Shown: positions 17,190-27,853, numbered from the stretch's first letter. The stretch is 64,000 bases of DNA from Seonamhaeicola sp. S2-3 (GCF_001971785.1 NZ_CP019389.1:1933001-1997000), one strand, 5' to 3'. Notes: generated from the letters alone by a model not told the origin. Numbers and translations are program-made.

Positions 17190-18443
17190 TTACAAACCAA
17201 ATGCGGTTTTAACGGTATCAACATAATCTAGTTTTTCCCAAGTAAAAAGTTCTACATCTAAGGTTTTACTTTCTCCGTTAGGTTGGGTAAAGGTTTTGGT
17301 TACGATTTCATTGGTACGTCCCATATGTCCGTAAGCTGCAGTTTCACTATACATTGGGTTGCGTAATTTTAGGCGTTCTTCAATGGCAAACGGACGCATA
17401 TCAAAAATTTCTTTTACTTTTTCTGCAATTTCGCCATCATTTAAATTAACTTTAGAAGTACCATAGGTATCAATAAATATCCCCATTGGTTCTACCACAC
17501 CAATAGCGTAACTAACTTGTACTAAAACTTCGTTAGCAACACCAGCAGCTACTAAGTTTTTAGCTATATGGCGGGTAGCGTAAGCGGCACTTCGATCTAC
17601 CTTACTTGGGTCTTTACCAGAAAAGGCACCACCACCATGAGCACCTTTGCCACCGTAGGTATCTACAATAATTTTACGTCCTGTTAAACCCGTGTCACCA
17701 TGAGGACCACCAATAACAAACTTACCTGTTGGGTTTATATGGTATTTAATATCATCATTAAACAAGGCTTGTATTGCTTCTGGAAGTTTAGCTACCACAC
17801 GTGGAATTAAAATTTCTTTAATGTCTTGCCTAATTTTAGTAAGCATGGTTTCATCATCAGCAAAATCATCATGTTGCGTAGATACTACAATAGCATCAAT
17901 GCGTTGAGGTACATTATCATCGCTATATTCAATGGTAACTTGACTTTTAGAATCTGGTCTTAAATAGGTAATTTCTTTATTTTCTCTTCGTAAATTGCTT
18001 AGTTCTTTTAATATACGATGCGATAAATCTAAAGCCAAAGGCATGTAGTTTTCGGTTTCATTGGTAGCGTAACCAAACATCATACCTTGGTCTCCAGCAC
18101 CTTGTTCTTCTTTGGTTGCTCTATCAACCCCACGGTTAATGTCGTCAGACTGTTCATGAATTGCAGAAAACACACCACAAGAATTGCCGTCAAACATATA
18201 TTCACCTTTAGTGTATCCTATTTTATTAATAGTATCTCTGGCAATTTTTTGAACGTCTAAATAAGTACTTGATTTTACCTCGCCAGCAAGCACCACTTGT
18301 CCGGTTGTTACTAAGGTTTCACAGGCTACTTTAGAGTTAACATCAAATGCTAAAAAATTATCAATTAAAGCGTCACTAATTTGATCAGCAACTTTATCAG
18401 GGTGTCCTTCAGAAACACTTTCCGAAGTAAATAAATATGGCAT
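17190..18443 (-). CDS. metK: S-adenosylmethionine synthetase
   Basis: 417 residues making SAM from methionine and ATP. It begins [25 protein letters not shown] (the ATP-binding GHPDK motif). It then shows the loop and hexapeptide regions [12 protein letters not shown] and [22 protein letters not shown], all diagnostic for MetK. Its 5' region carries a SAM-II-like aptamer and a strong TAnnTTTG promoter, so product feedback is expected. It is monocistronic, with its own terminator. SAM from this enzyme feeds ArsM and ArsS encoded elsewhere in the window, a general rather than a specific link. Confidence 0.97.
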   Translation of the reverse strand: MPYLFTSESVSEGHPDKVADQISDALIDNFLAFDVNSKVACETLVTTGQVVLAGEVKSSTYLDVQKIARDTINKIGYTKGEYMFDGNSCGVFSAIHEQSDDINRGVDRATKEEQGAGDQGMMFGYATNETENYMPLALDLSHRILKELSNLRRENKEITYLRPDSKSQVTIEYSDDNVPQRIDAIVVSTQHDDFADDETMLTKIRQDIKEILIPRVVAKLPEAIQALFNDDIKYHINPTGKFVIGGPHGDTGLTGRKIIVDTYGGKGAHGGGAFSGKDPSKVDRSAAYATRHIAKNLVAAGVANEVLVQVSYAIGVVEPMGIFIDTYGTSKVNLNDGEIAEKVKEIFDMRPFAIEERLKLRNPMYSETAAYGHMGRTNEIVTKTFTQPNGESKTLDVELFTWEKLDYVDTVKTAFGL

Positions 18444-18468
18444 TATTAATTAATTTATGAGATAAGAT

Positions 18469-18575
18469 TTGACGGAAAACGTCAAGGAAGTTAACACTGC
18501 CTTTAGCATTTTTTATTTATGCTGATTTTAATTAGCATAAAAGAGGTTGCAATCAGTCAAATCTTTCCTCTGTTG
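18469..18575 (-). promoter_or_regulatory. SAM-II-like riboswitch in the metK leader, with downstream hairpin
   Basis: On the minus strand: stem P1 AGAGG (18567-18571) / CCTCT (18542-18546). Its loop holds GATTTGACTGATTGCAA. An A/T-rich linker with a small hairpin (ATGCT/AGCAT) follows, then the conserved-looking TGCTAAAGGCAGT. ACTG in the P1 loop can pair with CAGT (plus 18496-18499), forming the pseudoknot expected of SAM-II. A perfect hairpin TTGACG-TTTTC-CGTCAA (18469-18485) follows, about 26 nt before the start codon. I matched this to SAM-II from memory of its core (GATTTG...TTGCA...GCTAAAGG); a covariance search was not possible. Confidence 0.7.
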
Positions 18576-18585
18576 TTACAGGGGG

Positions 18586-18615
18586 CAAATGTAAAAAAAT
18601 TAAAGGAAAGGCAAA
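18586..18615 (-). promoter_or_regulatory. metK promoter (TTTG-N18-TACATTTG)
   Basis: On the minus strand TTTG (plus 18612-18615), an 18-nt spacer and TACATTTG (18586-18593). The predicted start lies just upstream of the riboswitch P1 stem, so the whole aptamer is in the transcript. Confidence 0.75.
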
Positions 18616-18642
18616 TTAATTTTTAGTTTTTTAACCTAAGTT

Positions 18643-18673
18643 TTGGTTATTTAATTATAAATACAAATATTTG
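18643..18673 (+). promoter_or_regulatory. Promoter of the ilv leader transcript
   Basis: TTG at 18643-18645, a 20-nt spacer and AATATTTG (18666-18673), one mismatch from TAnnTTTG. The leader peptide ATG is 12 nt downstream, giving a very short 5' UTR. Confidence 0.5.
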
Positions 18674-18685
18674 TTGTGTAAAATT

Positions 18686-18745
18686 ATGAAGAAACAAATT
18701 TTAAATATCATTTCTATTATTGTCATTGTGATTATTTCACAGTGA
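18686..18745 (+). CDS. Branched-chain amino-acid leader peptide of the ilv operon
   Basis: 19 residues: MKKQILNIISIIVIVIISQ. Eight are Ile, two Val and one Leu, so 11 of 19 codons call for the amino acids made by the operon that follows. It ends at TGA 18743-18745. An Ile/Val-rich run of this density next to a terminator is the classic sign of ribosome-mediated attenuation. It is too short to be a normal gene, and its hydrophobic look could be mistaken for a signal peptide fragment. No SD sequence is visible, which is usual in this phylum. Confidence 0.75.
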   Translation: MKKQILNIISIIVIVIISQ

Positions 18746-18746
18746 T

Positions 18747-18808
18747 AGGAAGTGCTATTTAAATATTAAAATATAATTAAGCCTTCCTGATAATGGAAGG
18801 CTTTTTTT
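18747..18808 (+). terminator. ilv attenuator: terminator with competing antiterminator arm
   Basis: Terminator: AAGCCTTCC (18779-18787), a 7-nt loop, GGAAGGCTT (18795-18803) and a T run to 18808. AGGAAG at 18747-18752, one base after the leader stop codon, is complementary to CTTCCT inside the 5' terminator arm. A ribosome stalled on Ile/Val codons would leave AGGAAG free to open the terminator. The remaining 238 nt to ilvD (18809-19046) are A/T-rich with no further gene or strong structure that I can see. Confidence 0.75.
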
Positions 18809-19046
18809 ATGATTTTTTTTAAGATTTGGGCATCATAAAAATATCAAGTTAATTAATTGTATGTTAGAATGTTATGTATTTTTTTACAACAGTGAATTTA
18901 ACCAAGATTTGCATTAAATAAAAAGTAAAAAAAGGTAAAGGTTTATTTTCGTTGACCTTATAATGAGTATTTTTTGTTAAAATTCTTAAAATCATAGAAA
19001 TATCATTCTTTAAGCGCGATAAGATTTAAAATTTTTTATAAAAAAC

Positions 19047-20732
19047 ATGAATAAATTAAATAAACACAGTAGTAGACTAACACAGGATGAGTCTCAACCA
19101 GCATCACAAGCTATGTTGTATGCCGTAGGATTGTCTGATGACGATATGAAAAAAGCACAAGTAGGTATTGCAAGCACAGGATATGATGGAAACCCGTGTA
19201 ATATGCACTTAAATAATTTGGCTGCAGAGGTTAAAATTGAGTGTAAAATTGCAGATATGGTTGGTTTGGTGTTTAATACTATTGGTGTAAGTGATGGTAT
19301 TTCAATGGGAACTTCGGGTATGAATTACTCGCTTGCTTCTAGAGATATAATTGCAGATTCTATAGAAACTGTTGTAAACGCTCAAAGTTATGATGCGCTA
19401 ATTTCAGTAGTAGGATGTGATAAAAATATGCCAGGAGCTATTATAGCTATGTTGCGTTTAAATCGTCCGTCAATTATGATGTATGGCGGAACTATTGCCT
19501 CTGGAAATTATAAAGGGAGAAAACTAAATATTGTTTCGGCTTTTGAAGCTTTGGGGCAAAAAGTGGCAGGAGAAATTGATGAAGATGAATACAGGGAAAT
19601 TATTAAAAGAGCCATTCCTGGAGCGGGAGCTTGTGGTGGTATGTACACAGCAAATACTATGGCGTCTGCTATAGAGTGTATGGGGCTTGCATTACCTTAT
19701 AACTCTTCTATCCCAGCAGAAAATCCAAACAAATTATCAGAAAGCGAAAGAACAGCAAGAGCAGTTAAAAACTTATTAGAATTAGATTTAAAACCTTTAG
19801 ATATTATTTCTAAAAAATCTATTGAAAATGCTATTGCATTAGTAAATGCCTTAGGAGGATCTACAAATGCCGTATTACACTTTTTAGCTATTGCACATGC
19901 TGCGGATATTGATTTTACTCTTGAAGATTTTCAACGTGTAAGTGATAGAACACCTTTAATAGCAGATTTAAAACCATCAGGAAAATACTTAATGGAGGAT
20001 GTTCATGGTATTGGTGGTACACCTGCAGTAATGAAATATTTATTAGATAATGGTTATTTACATGGCGATTGTATGACCGTAACCGGAAAAACATTAGCCG
20101 AAAATTTAGCCGATGTAGAGCCACTTAAATTTGAAAACAATCAAGATGTTATTTATCCAAAAGATAAAGCATTAAAATCTTCAGGTAACTTACAAATTCT
20201 TTACGGAAACTTAGCGTCTGAGGGTGCTGTTGCTAAAATATCAGGTAATGAAGGCTTGGTATTTGAAGGAAAAGCAGTGGTTTATAACAGTGAACAAGAA
20301 GCCAATACAGGTATAGGTAATGGAGAAGTAGAGAAAGGAGATGTCGTCGTCATTAGGTATGTGGGTCCAAAAGGAGGTCCGGGAATGCCAGAAATGTTAA
20401 AACCAACTTCTATGATTATGGGAGCAGGTTTAGGCAAATCGGTAGCATTAATTACAGACGGACGATTTTCAGGCGGAACTCACGGGTTTGTTGTAGGGCA
20501 TATTACCCCCGAAGCCCAATCAGGCGGAACCATAGCTTTAATTGAAACTGGTGATAGAATTAGAATTAGTGCAGAAGATAACTCTATAAACGTATTGTTA
20601 TCTGATGAAGAATTAGCCGAAAGAAAAGCAAAATGGGTACAACCTGAATTAAAACACAAAAAAGGAATATTATATAAATATGCAAAATCGGTAGCATCGG
20701 CTTCAAAAGGTTGTGTTACGGATGCATTTTAA
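19047..20732 (+). CDS. ilvD: Dihydroxy-acid dehydratase
   Basis: 561 residues. It dehydrates dihydroxy-isovalerate and dihydroxy-methylvalerate in valine and isoleucine synthesis. Fe-S cysteines are visible in [20 protein letters not shown] and [15 protein letters not shown]; the C-terminal half has [23 protein letters not shown]. Length is normal. It is first in ilvD-B-N-C-A and lies downstream of a BCAA attenuator, so its expression should rise on Ile/Val starvation. Confidence 0.97.
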   Translation: MNKLNKHSSRLTQDESQPASQAMLYAVGLSDDDMKKAQVGIASTGYDGNPCNMHLNNLAAEVKIECKIADMVGLVFNTIGVSDGISMGTSGMNYSLASRDIIADSIETVVNAQSYDALISVVGCDKNMPGAIIAMLRLNRPSIMMYGGTIASGNYKGRKLNIVSAFEALGQKVAGEIDEDEYREIIKRAIPGAGACGGMYTANTMASAIECMGLALPYNSSIPAENPNKLSESERTARAVKNLLELDLKPLDIISKKSIENAIALVNALGGSTNAVLHFLAIAHAADIDFTLEDFQRVSDRTPLIADLKPSGKYLMEDVHGIGGTPAVMKYLLDNGYLHGDCMTVTGKTLAENLADVEPLKFENNQDVIYPKDKALKSSGNLQILYGNLASEGAVAKISGNEGLVFEGKAVVYNSEQEANTGIGNGEVEKGDVVVIRYVGPKGGPGMPEMLKPTSMIMGAGLGKSVALITDGRFSGGTHGFVVGHITPEAQSGGTIALIETGDRIRISAEDNSINVLLSDEELAERKAKWVQPELKHKKGILYKYAKSVASASKGCVTDAF

Positions 20733-20740
20733 AACATTTT

Positions 20741-20785
20741 GTCATTCCGAATTTATTTCGGAATCTCATCAATAAAGTTGAGATT
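20741..20785 (+). repeat. Intergenic palindromic repeat between ilvD and ilvB
   Basis: Two overlapping inverted repeats: ATTCCGAA/TTCGGAAT (20744-20764) and AATCTCA/TGAGATT (20762-20785). They share AAT, so the two hairpins exclude each other. The second ends exactly at the ilvB ATG. The GTCATTCCG...GGAATCTCAT wording is that of an interspersed element common in flavobacterial genomes; a related one lies at 37204-37276. Confidence 0.6.
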
Positions 20786-22522
20786 ATGAGTAACACACAA
20801 ACAATTAAGAAAGTAGAAAATAAGGCAGTGAAAACAGAACGCATTACTGGTAGCGAAGCCATTATTAAATGTTTAATAGCAGAAGGTGTAGATATCCTTT
20901 ATGGTTACCCAGGTGGTGCTATTATGCCAGTTTACGATGAGTTATTTAAATATCAAGATAAAATACATCATGTATTAACGCGCCATGAGCAAGGAGCAGC
21001 ACATGCAGCTCAAGGCTATGCAAGAATTTCAGGAAAGGTAGGTGTTGCTATGGCAACATCAGGACCAGGAGCAACTAACTTAATTACAGGAATAGCAGAT
21101 GCTCAAATAGATTCTACACCATTGGTGTGTATTACGGGTCAGGTATTTTCGCATTTATTAGGAAGTGATGCGTTTCAAGAAACCGATATTGTTGGCATTT
21201 CTACACCAGTTACAAAATGGAATCACCAAATCACAAAAGCTGAAGATATTCCAGAGGTTTTAGCAAAGGCTTTTTATATAGCCAAAAGCGGAAGACCAGG
21301 ACCTGTTTTAATTGATATAACTAAAGATGCTCAGGTTCAAGAATTCGATTTTAAATATGAAAAATGTACCGAAGTAAGAAGCTATAACCCAGTACCAAAA
21401 ACTAATATAGAGTCTGTTAAAGCTGCAGCAAAACTTATTAATAATGCTAAAAAACCATTAATTGTTTGGGGACAAGGTGTTATTTTAGGTGAAGCCGAAG
21501 AAGAGCTTAAAGCAGTTGTTGAAAAAGCTGGTATTCCTGCGGCGTGGACTATTTTAGGGGCCTCTGCACTTCCAACATCACACCCATTAAATGTTGGTAT
21601 GGTTGGTATGCATGGTAATTATGCTCCTAATAAATTAACAAATGAGTGCGATGTGCTTATTGCTATAGGTATGCGTTTTGACGATAGGGTTACAGGCGAT
21701 TTAAAAACCTATGCAAAACAAGCTAAGGTAATTCACTTTGATATAGACCCAGCAGAAATTGATAAAAATGTAAAAACCGATGTTGCGGTTTTAGGTAACT
21801 CTAAAGAAAGTTTAGCGCTGTTATTAAAAGAGTTAGAAGAAAATTCTCACCAAGAGTGGCATCAAAAGTTTAAAGATTTATATAAAATTGAATACGAAAA
21901 AGTAATAAAATCAGATTTATTACCAGAAAAAGAAGGTTTAACCATGGGTGAGGTGCTTAAAGAAATTAACACCCAAACCAAAGGCGATGCCGCTATAGTT
22001 TCAGATGTTGGGCAACATCAAATGATAGCTTGTCGTTATGCCGAATTCAATAAAACAAAAAGTAATATTACATCTGGAGGCTTAGGTACTATGGGATTTG
22101 CATTACCAGCAGCCATAGGAGCTAAAATGGCAGCACCTGATCGTGAAGTAGTTGCAATTATTGGCGATGGTGGTTACCAAATGAATATTCAGGAATTAGG
22201 TACCGTTTTTCAACAAGAAGTACCAGTAAAAATTGTAGTTTTGAATAATGAATTTTTAGGAATGGTACGCCAATGGCAACAGCTGTTTTTTGATAAGCGA
22301 TATGCATCAACAGAAATGACTAATCCAGATTTTGTTACTATTGCTAAAGGGTATCGTATAAATGCTAAACGAGTTACTAAACGAGAAGAATTAGCAGATG
22401 CCGTAAAAGACATGATTGCTTCAAAATCGTCTTACTTTTTAGAAGTTTGTGTTGAAAAAGAAGATAATGTATTCCCAATGATACCAACTGGAGCTTCAGT
22501 TTCAGATGTTAGATTGAGTTAA
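20786..22522 (+). CDS. ilvB: Acetolactate synthase, large (catalytic) subunit
   Basis: 578 residues from ATG 20786; the longer frame to 20711 runs through the ilvD end and a repeat and lacks family similarity. ThDP-dependent condensation of pyruvate or 2-ketobutyrate. Visible are GYPGGAIMPVYDEL with the catalytic Glu in VLTRHEQGAAHAA, the FAD-binding middle (LGMVGMHGNYAPN, GMRFDDRVTGDL) and the ThDP motif GDGGYQMNIQELGT. Second gene of the ilv operon; its regulatory subunit follows 115 nt downstream. Confidence 0.97.
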   Translation: MSNTQTIKKVENKAVKTERITGSEAIIKCLIAEGVDILYGYPGGAIMPVYDELFKYQDKIHHVLTRHEQGAAHAAQGYARISGKVGVAMATSGPGATNLITGIADAQIDSTPLVCITGQVFSHLLGSDAFQETDIVGISTPVTKWNHQITKAEDIPEVLAKAFYIAKSGRPGPVLIDITKDAQVQEFDFKYEKCTEVRSYNPVPKTNIESVKAAAKLINNAKKPLIVWGQGVILGEAEEELKAVVEKAGIPAAWTILGASALPTSHPLNVGMVGMHGNYAPNKLTNECDVLIAIGMRFDDRVTGDLKTYAKQAKVIHFDIDPAEIDKNVKTDVAVLGNSKESLALLLKELEENSHQEWHQKFKDLYKIEYEKVIKSDLLPEKEGLTMGEVLKEINTQTKGDAAIVSDVGQHQMIACRYAEFNKTKSNITSGGLGTMGFALPAAIGAKMAAPDREVVAIIGDGGYQMNIQELGTVFQQEVPVKIVVLNNEFLGMVRQWQQLFFDKRYASTEMTNPDFVTIAKGYRINAKRVTKREELADAVKDMIASKSSYFLEVCVEKEDNVFPMIPTGASVSDVRLS

Positions 22523-22553
22523 TAATTGAATAGAGAAAATAGAACAAAGAGAT

Positions 22554-22616
22554 AAGATGAAAGTTCTTTAAAAGAGTAATAATTTAGGCAGTATTTGGTC
22601 TTTACTCTTTCATCTT
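22554..22616 (+). other. Long-loop inverted repeat in the ilvB-ilvN gap
   Basis: AAGATGAAAG (22554-22563) and CTTTCATCTT (22607-22616) are perfect inverted copies, 43 nt apart, the second followed by further Ts. It could be a weak intra-operon terminator or a processing hairpin; nothing else is seen in this gap. Confidence 0.35.
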
Positions 22617-22637
22617 TTTTCTAATATCTTTTATAAA

Positions 22638-23171
22638 ATGAACGAAGAAATAAAAACACTTACGATTTCAATTTATACCGAAAATAATATAGGTTTATTA
22701 AATCGTATATCCGCTATTTTTCAGCGCAGACATATTAATATAGAAAGTTTAACAACATCACAATCAGAAATTGAAAATGTAAACCGTTTTGTTATTGTTG
22801 TTAAAATATCAGAAACCCAAGCTAAAAAAATAGTAGGGCAAATAGAGAAGCAAGTAGAGGTTATAAAGGCTTATTATCATGATGAACATGAAACAATTTT
22901 TACAGAATCATGTATGTTTAAAATTAAGTCTGAATTACTGTTTGAAGAACCTCAAATACAAAATATCATCAAAGAAAGTGATACTAGAATTGTAACTGTA
23001 AACAAGCAGTTTTTTGTTTTAGAAAAATCTGGAAGACGCCATGAAATTGAAGCATTACGCAGAGATTTAAGCGCCTTTGGTATTATGCAATTTGTACGTT
23101 CTGGTAGAATTGCTGTTACTAAAGATGAAATGAAAATAACAGAATTATTAGACGGAGTTAAAAATAAATAA
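22638..23171 (+). CDS. ilvN: Acetolactate synthase, small (regulatory) subunit
   Basis: 177 residues. An N-terminal ACT domain (LTISIYTENNIGLLNRISAIFQRRHINIESLTTSQSE) is followed by a second ALS-small domain (ESCMFKIKSE...FGIMQFVRSGRIAVTKDE). It confers valine feedback and full activity on IlvB. The protein is slightly longer than the enterobacterial IlvN and matches the IlvH type. It lies between ilvB and ilvC on the same strand. Confidence 0.95.
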   Translation: MNEEIKTLTISIYTENNIGLLNRISAIFQRRHINIESLTTSQSEIENVNRFVIVVKISETQAKKIVGQIEKQVEVIKAYYHDEHETIFTESCMFKIKSELLFEEPQIQNIIKESDTRIVTVNKQFFVLEKSGRRHEIEALRRDLSAFGIMQFVRSGRIAVTKDEMKITELLDGVKNK

Positions 23172-23234
23172 TTAATTAAACAAACATCCATACATAGATG
23201 GATGAAAACTGAATATTAAAACAAGAATATTAAA

Positions 23235-24710
23235 ATGGGAAATTATTTTAACACTTTATCGCTAAGAGACAAATTAGAGCAATTATCAAAGTGTAGGTTT
23301 ATGGATTCTTCAGAGTTTGGAGATGGTGTAAATGCCTTAAAAGGAAAAAAGATAGTTATAGTAGGTTGTGGAGCGCAAGGACTTAACCAAGGTTTAAACA
23401 TGAGAGATTCTGGTTTAGATATTTCTTATGCACTACGTGAAGCTGCTATAAAAGAAAAACGAGCTTCTTTTGTAAATGCTACAGAAAACGGATTTACTGT
23501 AGGTACTTACGAGGAGTTAATTCCAACAGCCGATTTGGTTTTAAACTTAACACCAGACAAGCAGCACTCAAACGTTGTTAAAGCAGTAATGCCATTAATG
23601 AAAAAAGGAGCAACCTTGTCATATTCTCATGGTTTTAATATTGTTGAAGAAGGTATGCAAATTCGTGAAGACCTTACTGTGATTATGTGTGCACCAAAAT
23701 CACCAGGTTCTGAGGTGCGCGAAGAATATAAAAGAGGTTTTGGTGTACCAACACTTATTGCAGTTCACCCAGAAAATGACCCAGAAGGTAAAGGTTTAGC
23801 GCAAGCAAAAGCCTATGCTGTAGCAACAGGAGGAGATAGAGCAGGTGTATTAGAGTCGTCTTTTGTTGCTGAGGTAAAAAGTGATTTAATGGGAGAGCAA
23901 ACCATTTTATGTGGATTATTACAAACAGGATCTATCCTTTGTTTCGATAAAATGGTTGAAAAAGGAATTGAGCCAGGATATGCTTCTAAATTAATTCAAT
24001 ACGGATGGGAAACCATTACAGAAGGTCTTAAATATGGTGGTATTACCAATATGATGGATAGACTTTCTAACCCAGCAAAAATAAAAGCATTTGAATTATC
24101 TGAAGAATTAAAAGATATCATGCGTCCACTGTTCCAAAAACATATGGATGATATTATGGAAGGACGTTTTTCTAGCGGAATGATGGAAGATTGGGCTAAT
24201 GGAGATGAAAAATTATTAACATGGAGAGCCGAAACTGCAGAAACTGCTTTTGAAAAAACTCCAGCTGCTGATGTAGAAATAACAGAACAAGAATACTATG
24301 ACAATGGCGTGCTAATGGTAGCTTTTGTTAGAGCTGGTGTAGAGTTGGCTTTTGAAGCTATGACAGAATCTGGAATTATTGATGCTTCTGCATACTATGA
24401 GTCTTTACATGAAACACCACTTATTGCAAATACCATAGCAAGAAAGAAATTATTTGAAATGAATCGTGTAATTTCTGATACTGCAGAGTACGGATGTTAT
24501 TTATTTGATCATGCTTGTAAACCGTTATTAGCAGACTTTATGAAAACCATTGATACAGATGTTATTGGCAAACCATATGCAAAAGATAACGGAGAAGGAG
24601 TTGATAATGCTAGATTAATTGAAATTAATGCCGCTTTAAGATCGCATCCTGTTGAAAAAGTAGGAACCTTTTTAAGAGCATCAATGACAGCTATGAAACC
24701 AATAGTTTAA
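23235..24710 (+). CDS. ilvC: Ketol-acid reductoisomerase (class II, long form)
   Basis: 491 residues. The N-terminal Rossmann domain has [19 protein letters not shown] and the NADPH-selecting segment [15 protein letters not shown]. It then shows [32 protein letters not shown] and a duplicated knotted C-terminal domain ([19 protein letters not shown], ...), which makes it the class II (E. coli-like) enzyme. It converts acetolactate to dihydroxy-isovalerate. A strong terminator follows, so ilvA may be only partly co-transcribed. Confidence 0.97.
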   Translation: MGNYFNTLSLRDKLEQLSKCRFMDSSEFGDGVNALKGKKIVIVGCGAQGLNQGLNMRDSGLDISYALREAAIKEKRASFVNATENGFTVGTYEELIPTADLVLNLTPDKQHSNVVKAVMPLMKKGATLSYSHGFNIVEEGMQIREDLTVIMCAPKSPGSEVREEYKRGFGVPTLIAVHPENDPEGKGLAQAKAYAVATGGDRAGVLESSFVAEVKSDLMGEQTILCGLLQTGSILCFDKMVEKGIEPGYASKLIQYGWETITEGLKYGGITNMMDRLSNPAKIKAFELSEELKDIMRPLFQKHMDDIMEGRFSSGMMEDWANGDEKLLTWRAETAETAFEKTPAADVEITEQEYYDNGVLMVAFVRAGVELAFEAMTESGIIDASAYYESLHETPLIANTIARKKLFEMNRVISDTAEYGCYLFDHACKPLLADFMKTIDTDVIGKPYAKDNGEGVDNARLIEINAALRSHPVEKVGTFLRASMTAMKPIV

Positions 24711-24732
24711 GAGCAATTTTACATTATATATT

Positions 24733-24765
24733 AAACCTCATAAGTATTGCTTATGAGGTTTTTTG
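24733..24765 (+). terminator. Terminator after ilvC
   Basis: AAACCTCATAAG, a short loop and CTTATGAGGTTT followed by Ts. It separates ilvDBNC from ilvA, which lies 85 nt further on. Confidence 0.8.
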
Positions 24766-24850
24766 TTTTTAATAATTATAGTGAAAATACAATTGTGTAA
24801 CTTGCAAGCAAAGTAGGTTTTAATCCAAATTAATGTTATAAATCATAATT

Positions 24851-26116
24851 ATGCAAAAGGAAAACATAGCATATTTTCCAGATATAAAAGATGTGGTACT
24901 TGCAGCTCAAGCTATTAAAAAAGTGTCAGCACTTACTCCCTTAAATTATGGGACAAGATTTTCAAACAAGTACAACGCCAATGTATATTTTAAGAGAGAA
25001 GACCTCCAGCAAGTTCGTTCTTATAAAATAAGAGGGGCATACAACAAAATAAGTTCATTATCAGAAAATGAATCTAAGAACGGTGTAGTTTGCGCAAGTG
25101 CAGGTAATCATGCACAAGGAGTAGCACTTTCTTGTAAGTTATTAAAGATTAAAGGAACTATTTATATGCCAACGCCTACGCCAAATCAAAAAATAGAACA
25201 GGTAAAAATGTTTGGTGGCGAATTTATCAACATAAAATTAGAAGGAGATACTTTTGATGATGCATATCATGCAGCAGTAATTGAATGTAAGCAAAAGGAA
25301 AAAGTGTTTATTCATCCATTTGATGATGAAAAAGTTATTGAAGGGCAAGCAACCATTGGTTTAGAAATTTTAGAGCAAGCAGAAAAACCTATTGATTATA
25401 TTTTTATTCCTGTTGGAGGTGGCGGATTAGCAGCAGGATTATCATCTGTATTTAAAACCTTATCACCAAAAACAAAAATTATTGGAGTAGAACCAGAGGG
25501 AGCACCATCTATGAAAGTTTCTATAGAAAATAATAAGAATACCGAGTTGAAAGAAATGGAAAAATTTGTTGATGGAGCAGCAGTTAAAAGAGTTGGTGAC
25601 TTAACGTTTCCTATTTGTAAACAGAATTTAGATGAGATGATTACTGTGCCAGAAGGTAAAGTTTGTGAAACCATTTTAGAACTCTATAATAAAGATGCCA
25701 TTGTTGTAGAGCCAGCAGGCGCTTTAAGTATTTCGGCTTTAGATTTTTACACTGAAAAAATTAAAGGCAAAAATGTTGTTTGCCTAATAAGCGGAAGTAA
25801 TAATGATATTACCAGAACCCCAGAAATTCAAGAACGGGCTTTATTATATGCCAACTTAAAGCATTATTTTATTGTAAAATTTCCACAGCGTGCAGGAGCA
25901 TTAAAAGAGTTTGTAGTAGATATTTTGGGTAAAGATGATGATATCACCTATTTTGAATATGCTAAAAAAACAAACCGAGAAAATGGTAGAGCTGTAGTAG
26001 GTATTCAATTAAAATCTTCTGATGATTTAAATCCTTTAATAGGAAGAATGAAAGCGCATAATTTTTATGGAGATTACCTAAATGATAAACCAGATTTGTT
26101 TCAATTTTTGGTTTAA
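24851..26116 (+). CDS. ilvA: Threonine dehydratase (biosynthetic)
   Basis: 421 residues. PLP fold type II: the Schiff-base lysine is in REDLQQVRSYKIRGAYNKI, the glycine-rich phosphate loop in ASAGNHAQGVA and the Ser-rich site in PVGGGGLAAGL. The C-terminal ACT-like domain (KHYFIVKFPQRAGALKEF, from about residue 335) is the short Bacteroidota/Firmicutes type. It makes 2-ketobutyrate for isoleucine. It is in line with the ilv genes but separated from ilvC by a terminator, so it may have its own promoter. Confidence 0.95.
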   Translation: MQKENIAYFPDIKDVVLAAQAIKKVSALTPLNYGTRFSNKYNANVYFKREDLQQVRSYKIRGAYNKISSLSENESKNGVVCASAGNHAQGVALSCKLLKIKGTIYMPTPTPNQKIEQVKMFGGEFINIKLEGDTFDDAYHAAVIECKQKEKVFIHPFDDEKVIEGQATIGLEILEQAEKPIDYIFIPVGGGGLAAGLSSVFKTLSPKTKIIGVEPEGAPSMKVSIENNKNTELKEMEKFVDGAAVKRVGDLTFPICKQNLDEMITVPEGKVCETILELYNKDAIVVEPAGALSISALDFYTEKIKGKNVVCLISGSNNDITRTPEIQERALLYANLKHYFIVKFPQRAGALKEFVVDILGKDDDITYFEYAKKTNRENGRAVVGIQLKSSDDLNPLIGRMKAHNFYGDYLNDKPDLFQFLV

Positions 26117-26260
26117 ATTAAATTAATTTCTTTTTGATGTATTGTTGTTTTTTCGCAATCGTTTTCGTGTTGTAGATAGCGTTTTGAGAAGATTTTAACT
26201 GTATTTTTAAGCTATTTTAGTTTTCTTTGATGCTAACAAAAGAATCTAAAGTAGTTAATT

Positions 26261-27853
26261 ATGGCAACTCAATTTAAAGAAATTCCAGACGCTTATAAAA
26301 TTACATCGCTTTTACACCAAAACACATATTTGGTAAATGGTGAACTGAAAAATTGGGATGGTGAAACCGCTAAGGTTTATTCAACAATATCTTCAACTTC
26401 AGAATATAAGCAAACACTTTTAGGAACTGTTCCGCAGTTAGGAGAAAAAGAGGCTTTAGAAGCACTTCATTCAGCAACATCAGCTTATAGCAACGGAAAA
26501 GGGCTATGGCCAACAATGAAAGTGGCCGATAGAATTGCCTGTATGGAGTCTTTTGTAGAGCATATGCAAACCAAAAGAGAAGAGGTTGTAAAACTTTTAA
26601 TGTGGGAAATAGGGAAAAGCTTACCAGATTCTGAAAAAGAATTTGATAGAACGGTAGATTATATTTATGATACTATTGAAGCTTATAAACAAATAGACAG
26701 AGATTCAGCTAAGTTTGAAAAACATTCTGGGGTGTATGCTCATATTCGTCGCGGACCTCTAGGAGTAGTACTTTGTTTAGGACCCTATAATTACCCTTTA
26801 AATGAAACATTTACGTTATTAATTCCGGCCTTAATAATGGGTAATCCTGTTATATTTAAGCCAGCAAAATTAGGTGTTTTGTTAATATCGCCTTTGTTAG
26901 AAGCTTTTCAGGCTAGTTTTCCAGAAGGCGTAGTTAATATTGTTTATGGGCGCGGACGTACTTTGGCTACACCAATAATGAAATCTGGTAAAATTGATGT
27001 GCTAGCATTAATAGGAAATAGTAAATCTGCTAATGCATTACAAGCACAACACCCAAAAGGAAATAGGTTAAGAATGGTTTTAGGTCTAGAAGCTAAAAAC
27101 CCAGCAATAGTATTACCAGATGCCGATTTAGATTTAGCAGTTGATGAATGTATAGCCGGAACCTTATCTTTTAATGGGCAGCGTTGTACCGCTTTAAAAG
27201 TATTGTATGTACATGAGTCTATAGTTGAAGAATTTAATAGACGGTTTGCCTACAAAGTAGATCAACTTAAATTTGGAAACCCTTGGGAAGAAGGTGTAAA
27301 ATTAACACCACTACCAGAGGTAGATAAACCATCATATATTAAAGAATTGATTGATGATGCTTTAGATAAAGGCGCAAAAATATTGAATAAAAAAGGTGGT
27401 GAAATTTCCGAAAACTTCATCTTTCCAGCTGTTTTATATCCTGTTAATAAAGAGATGAGAGTTTTTCAAGAAGAACAATTTGGACCAGTAATACCTGTAG
27501 TATCTTTTTCTGATATTGAAGAACCTCTTGATGATATGGCAGAGTCTAATTACGGACAACAAGTAAGTTTGTTTGGTAAAAATATTCAAACCCTTTCTCC
27601 TCTAATTGATACTTTAGTTAATTTAGTTTGTAGGGTGAATTTAAATAGTTCTTGCCAAAGAGGTCCAGATGTATATCCGTTTACAGGAAGAAAAGATTCT
27701 GCTTTTGGTACCTTAAGTGTTCATGATGCCTTACGTTCATTTTCAATAAGAACTTTTGTGGCTTCAAAAGATAATGAGTATAACAATGCTATTCTAACAG
27801 ATCTTTTAGAGCAAAAAACCTCTAACTTTATTAGTACAGATTATATTTTATAA
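26261..27853 (+). CDS. gapN: NADP-dependent non-phosphorylating glyceraldehyde-3-phosphate dehydrogenase (GapN-like)
   Basis: 530 residues, aldehyde dehydrogenase superfamily. Catalytic Glu is in [20 protein letters not shown] and catalytic Cys in [13 protein letters not shown]. The substrate-pocket motif [25 protein letters not shown] near the C-terminus is typical of the GapN group. It oxidises GAP directly to 3-phosphoglycerate with NADPH formation. It has a long upstream gap (144 nt) and no operon partners, so it is probably transcribed alone. Confidence 0.85.
   Translation: MATQFKEIPDAYKITSLLHQNTYLVNGELKNWDGETAKVYSTISSTSEYKQTLLGTVPQLGEKEALEALHSATSAYSNGKGLWPTMKVADRIACMESFVEHMQTKREEVVKLLMWEIGKSLPDSEKEFDRTVDYIYDTIEAYKQIDRDSAKFEKHSGVYAHIRRGPLGVVLCLGPYNYPLNETFTLLIPALIMGNPVIFKPAKLGVLLISPLLEAFQASFPEGVVNIVYGRGRTLATPIMKSGKIDVLALIGNSKSANALQAQHPKGNRLRMVLGLEAKNPAIVLPDADLDLAVDECIAGTLSFNGQRCTALKVLYVHESIVEEFNRRFAYKVDQLKFGNPWEEGVKLTPLPEVDKPSYIKELIDDALDKGAKILNKKGGEISENFIFPAVLYPVNKEMRVFQEEQFGPVIPVVSFSDIEEPLDDMAESNYGQQVSLFGKNIQTLSPLIDTLVNLVCRVNLNSSCQRGPDVYPFTGRKDSAFGTLSVHDALRSFSIRTFVASKDNEYNNAILTDLLEQKTSNFISTDYIL

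Noticed and set aside
22554-22616. Second ilv attenuator before ilvN
   Set aside because: A long-loop inverted repeat exists, but there is no leader peptide and the loop is too long for a strong terminator.
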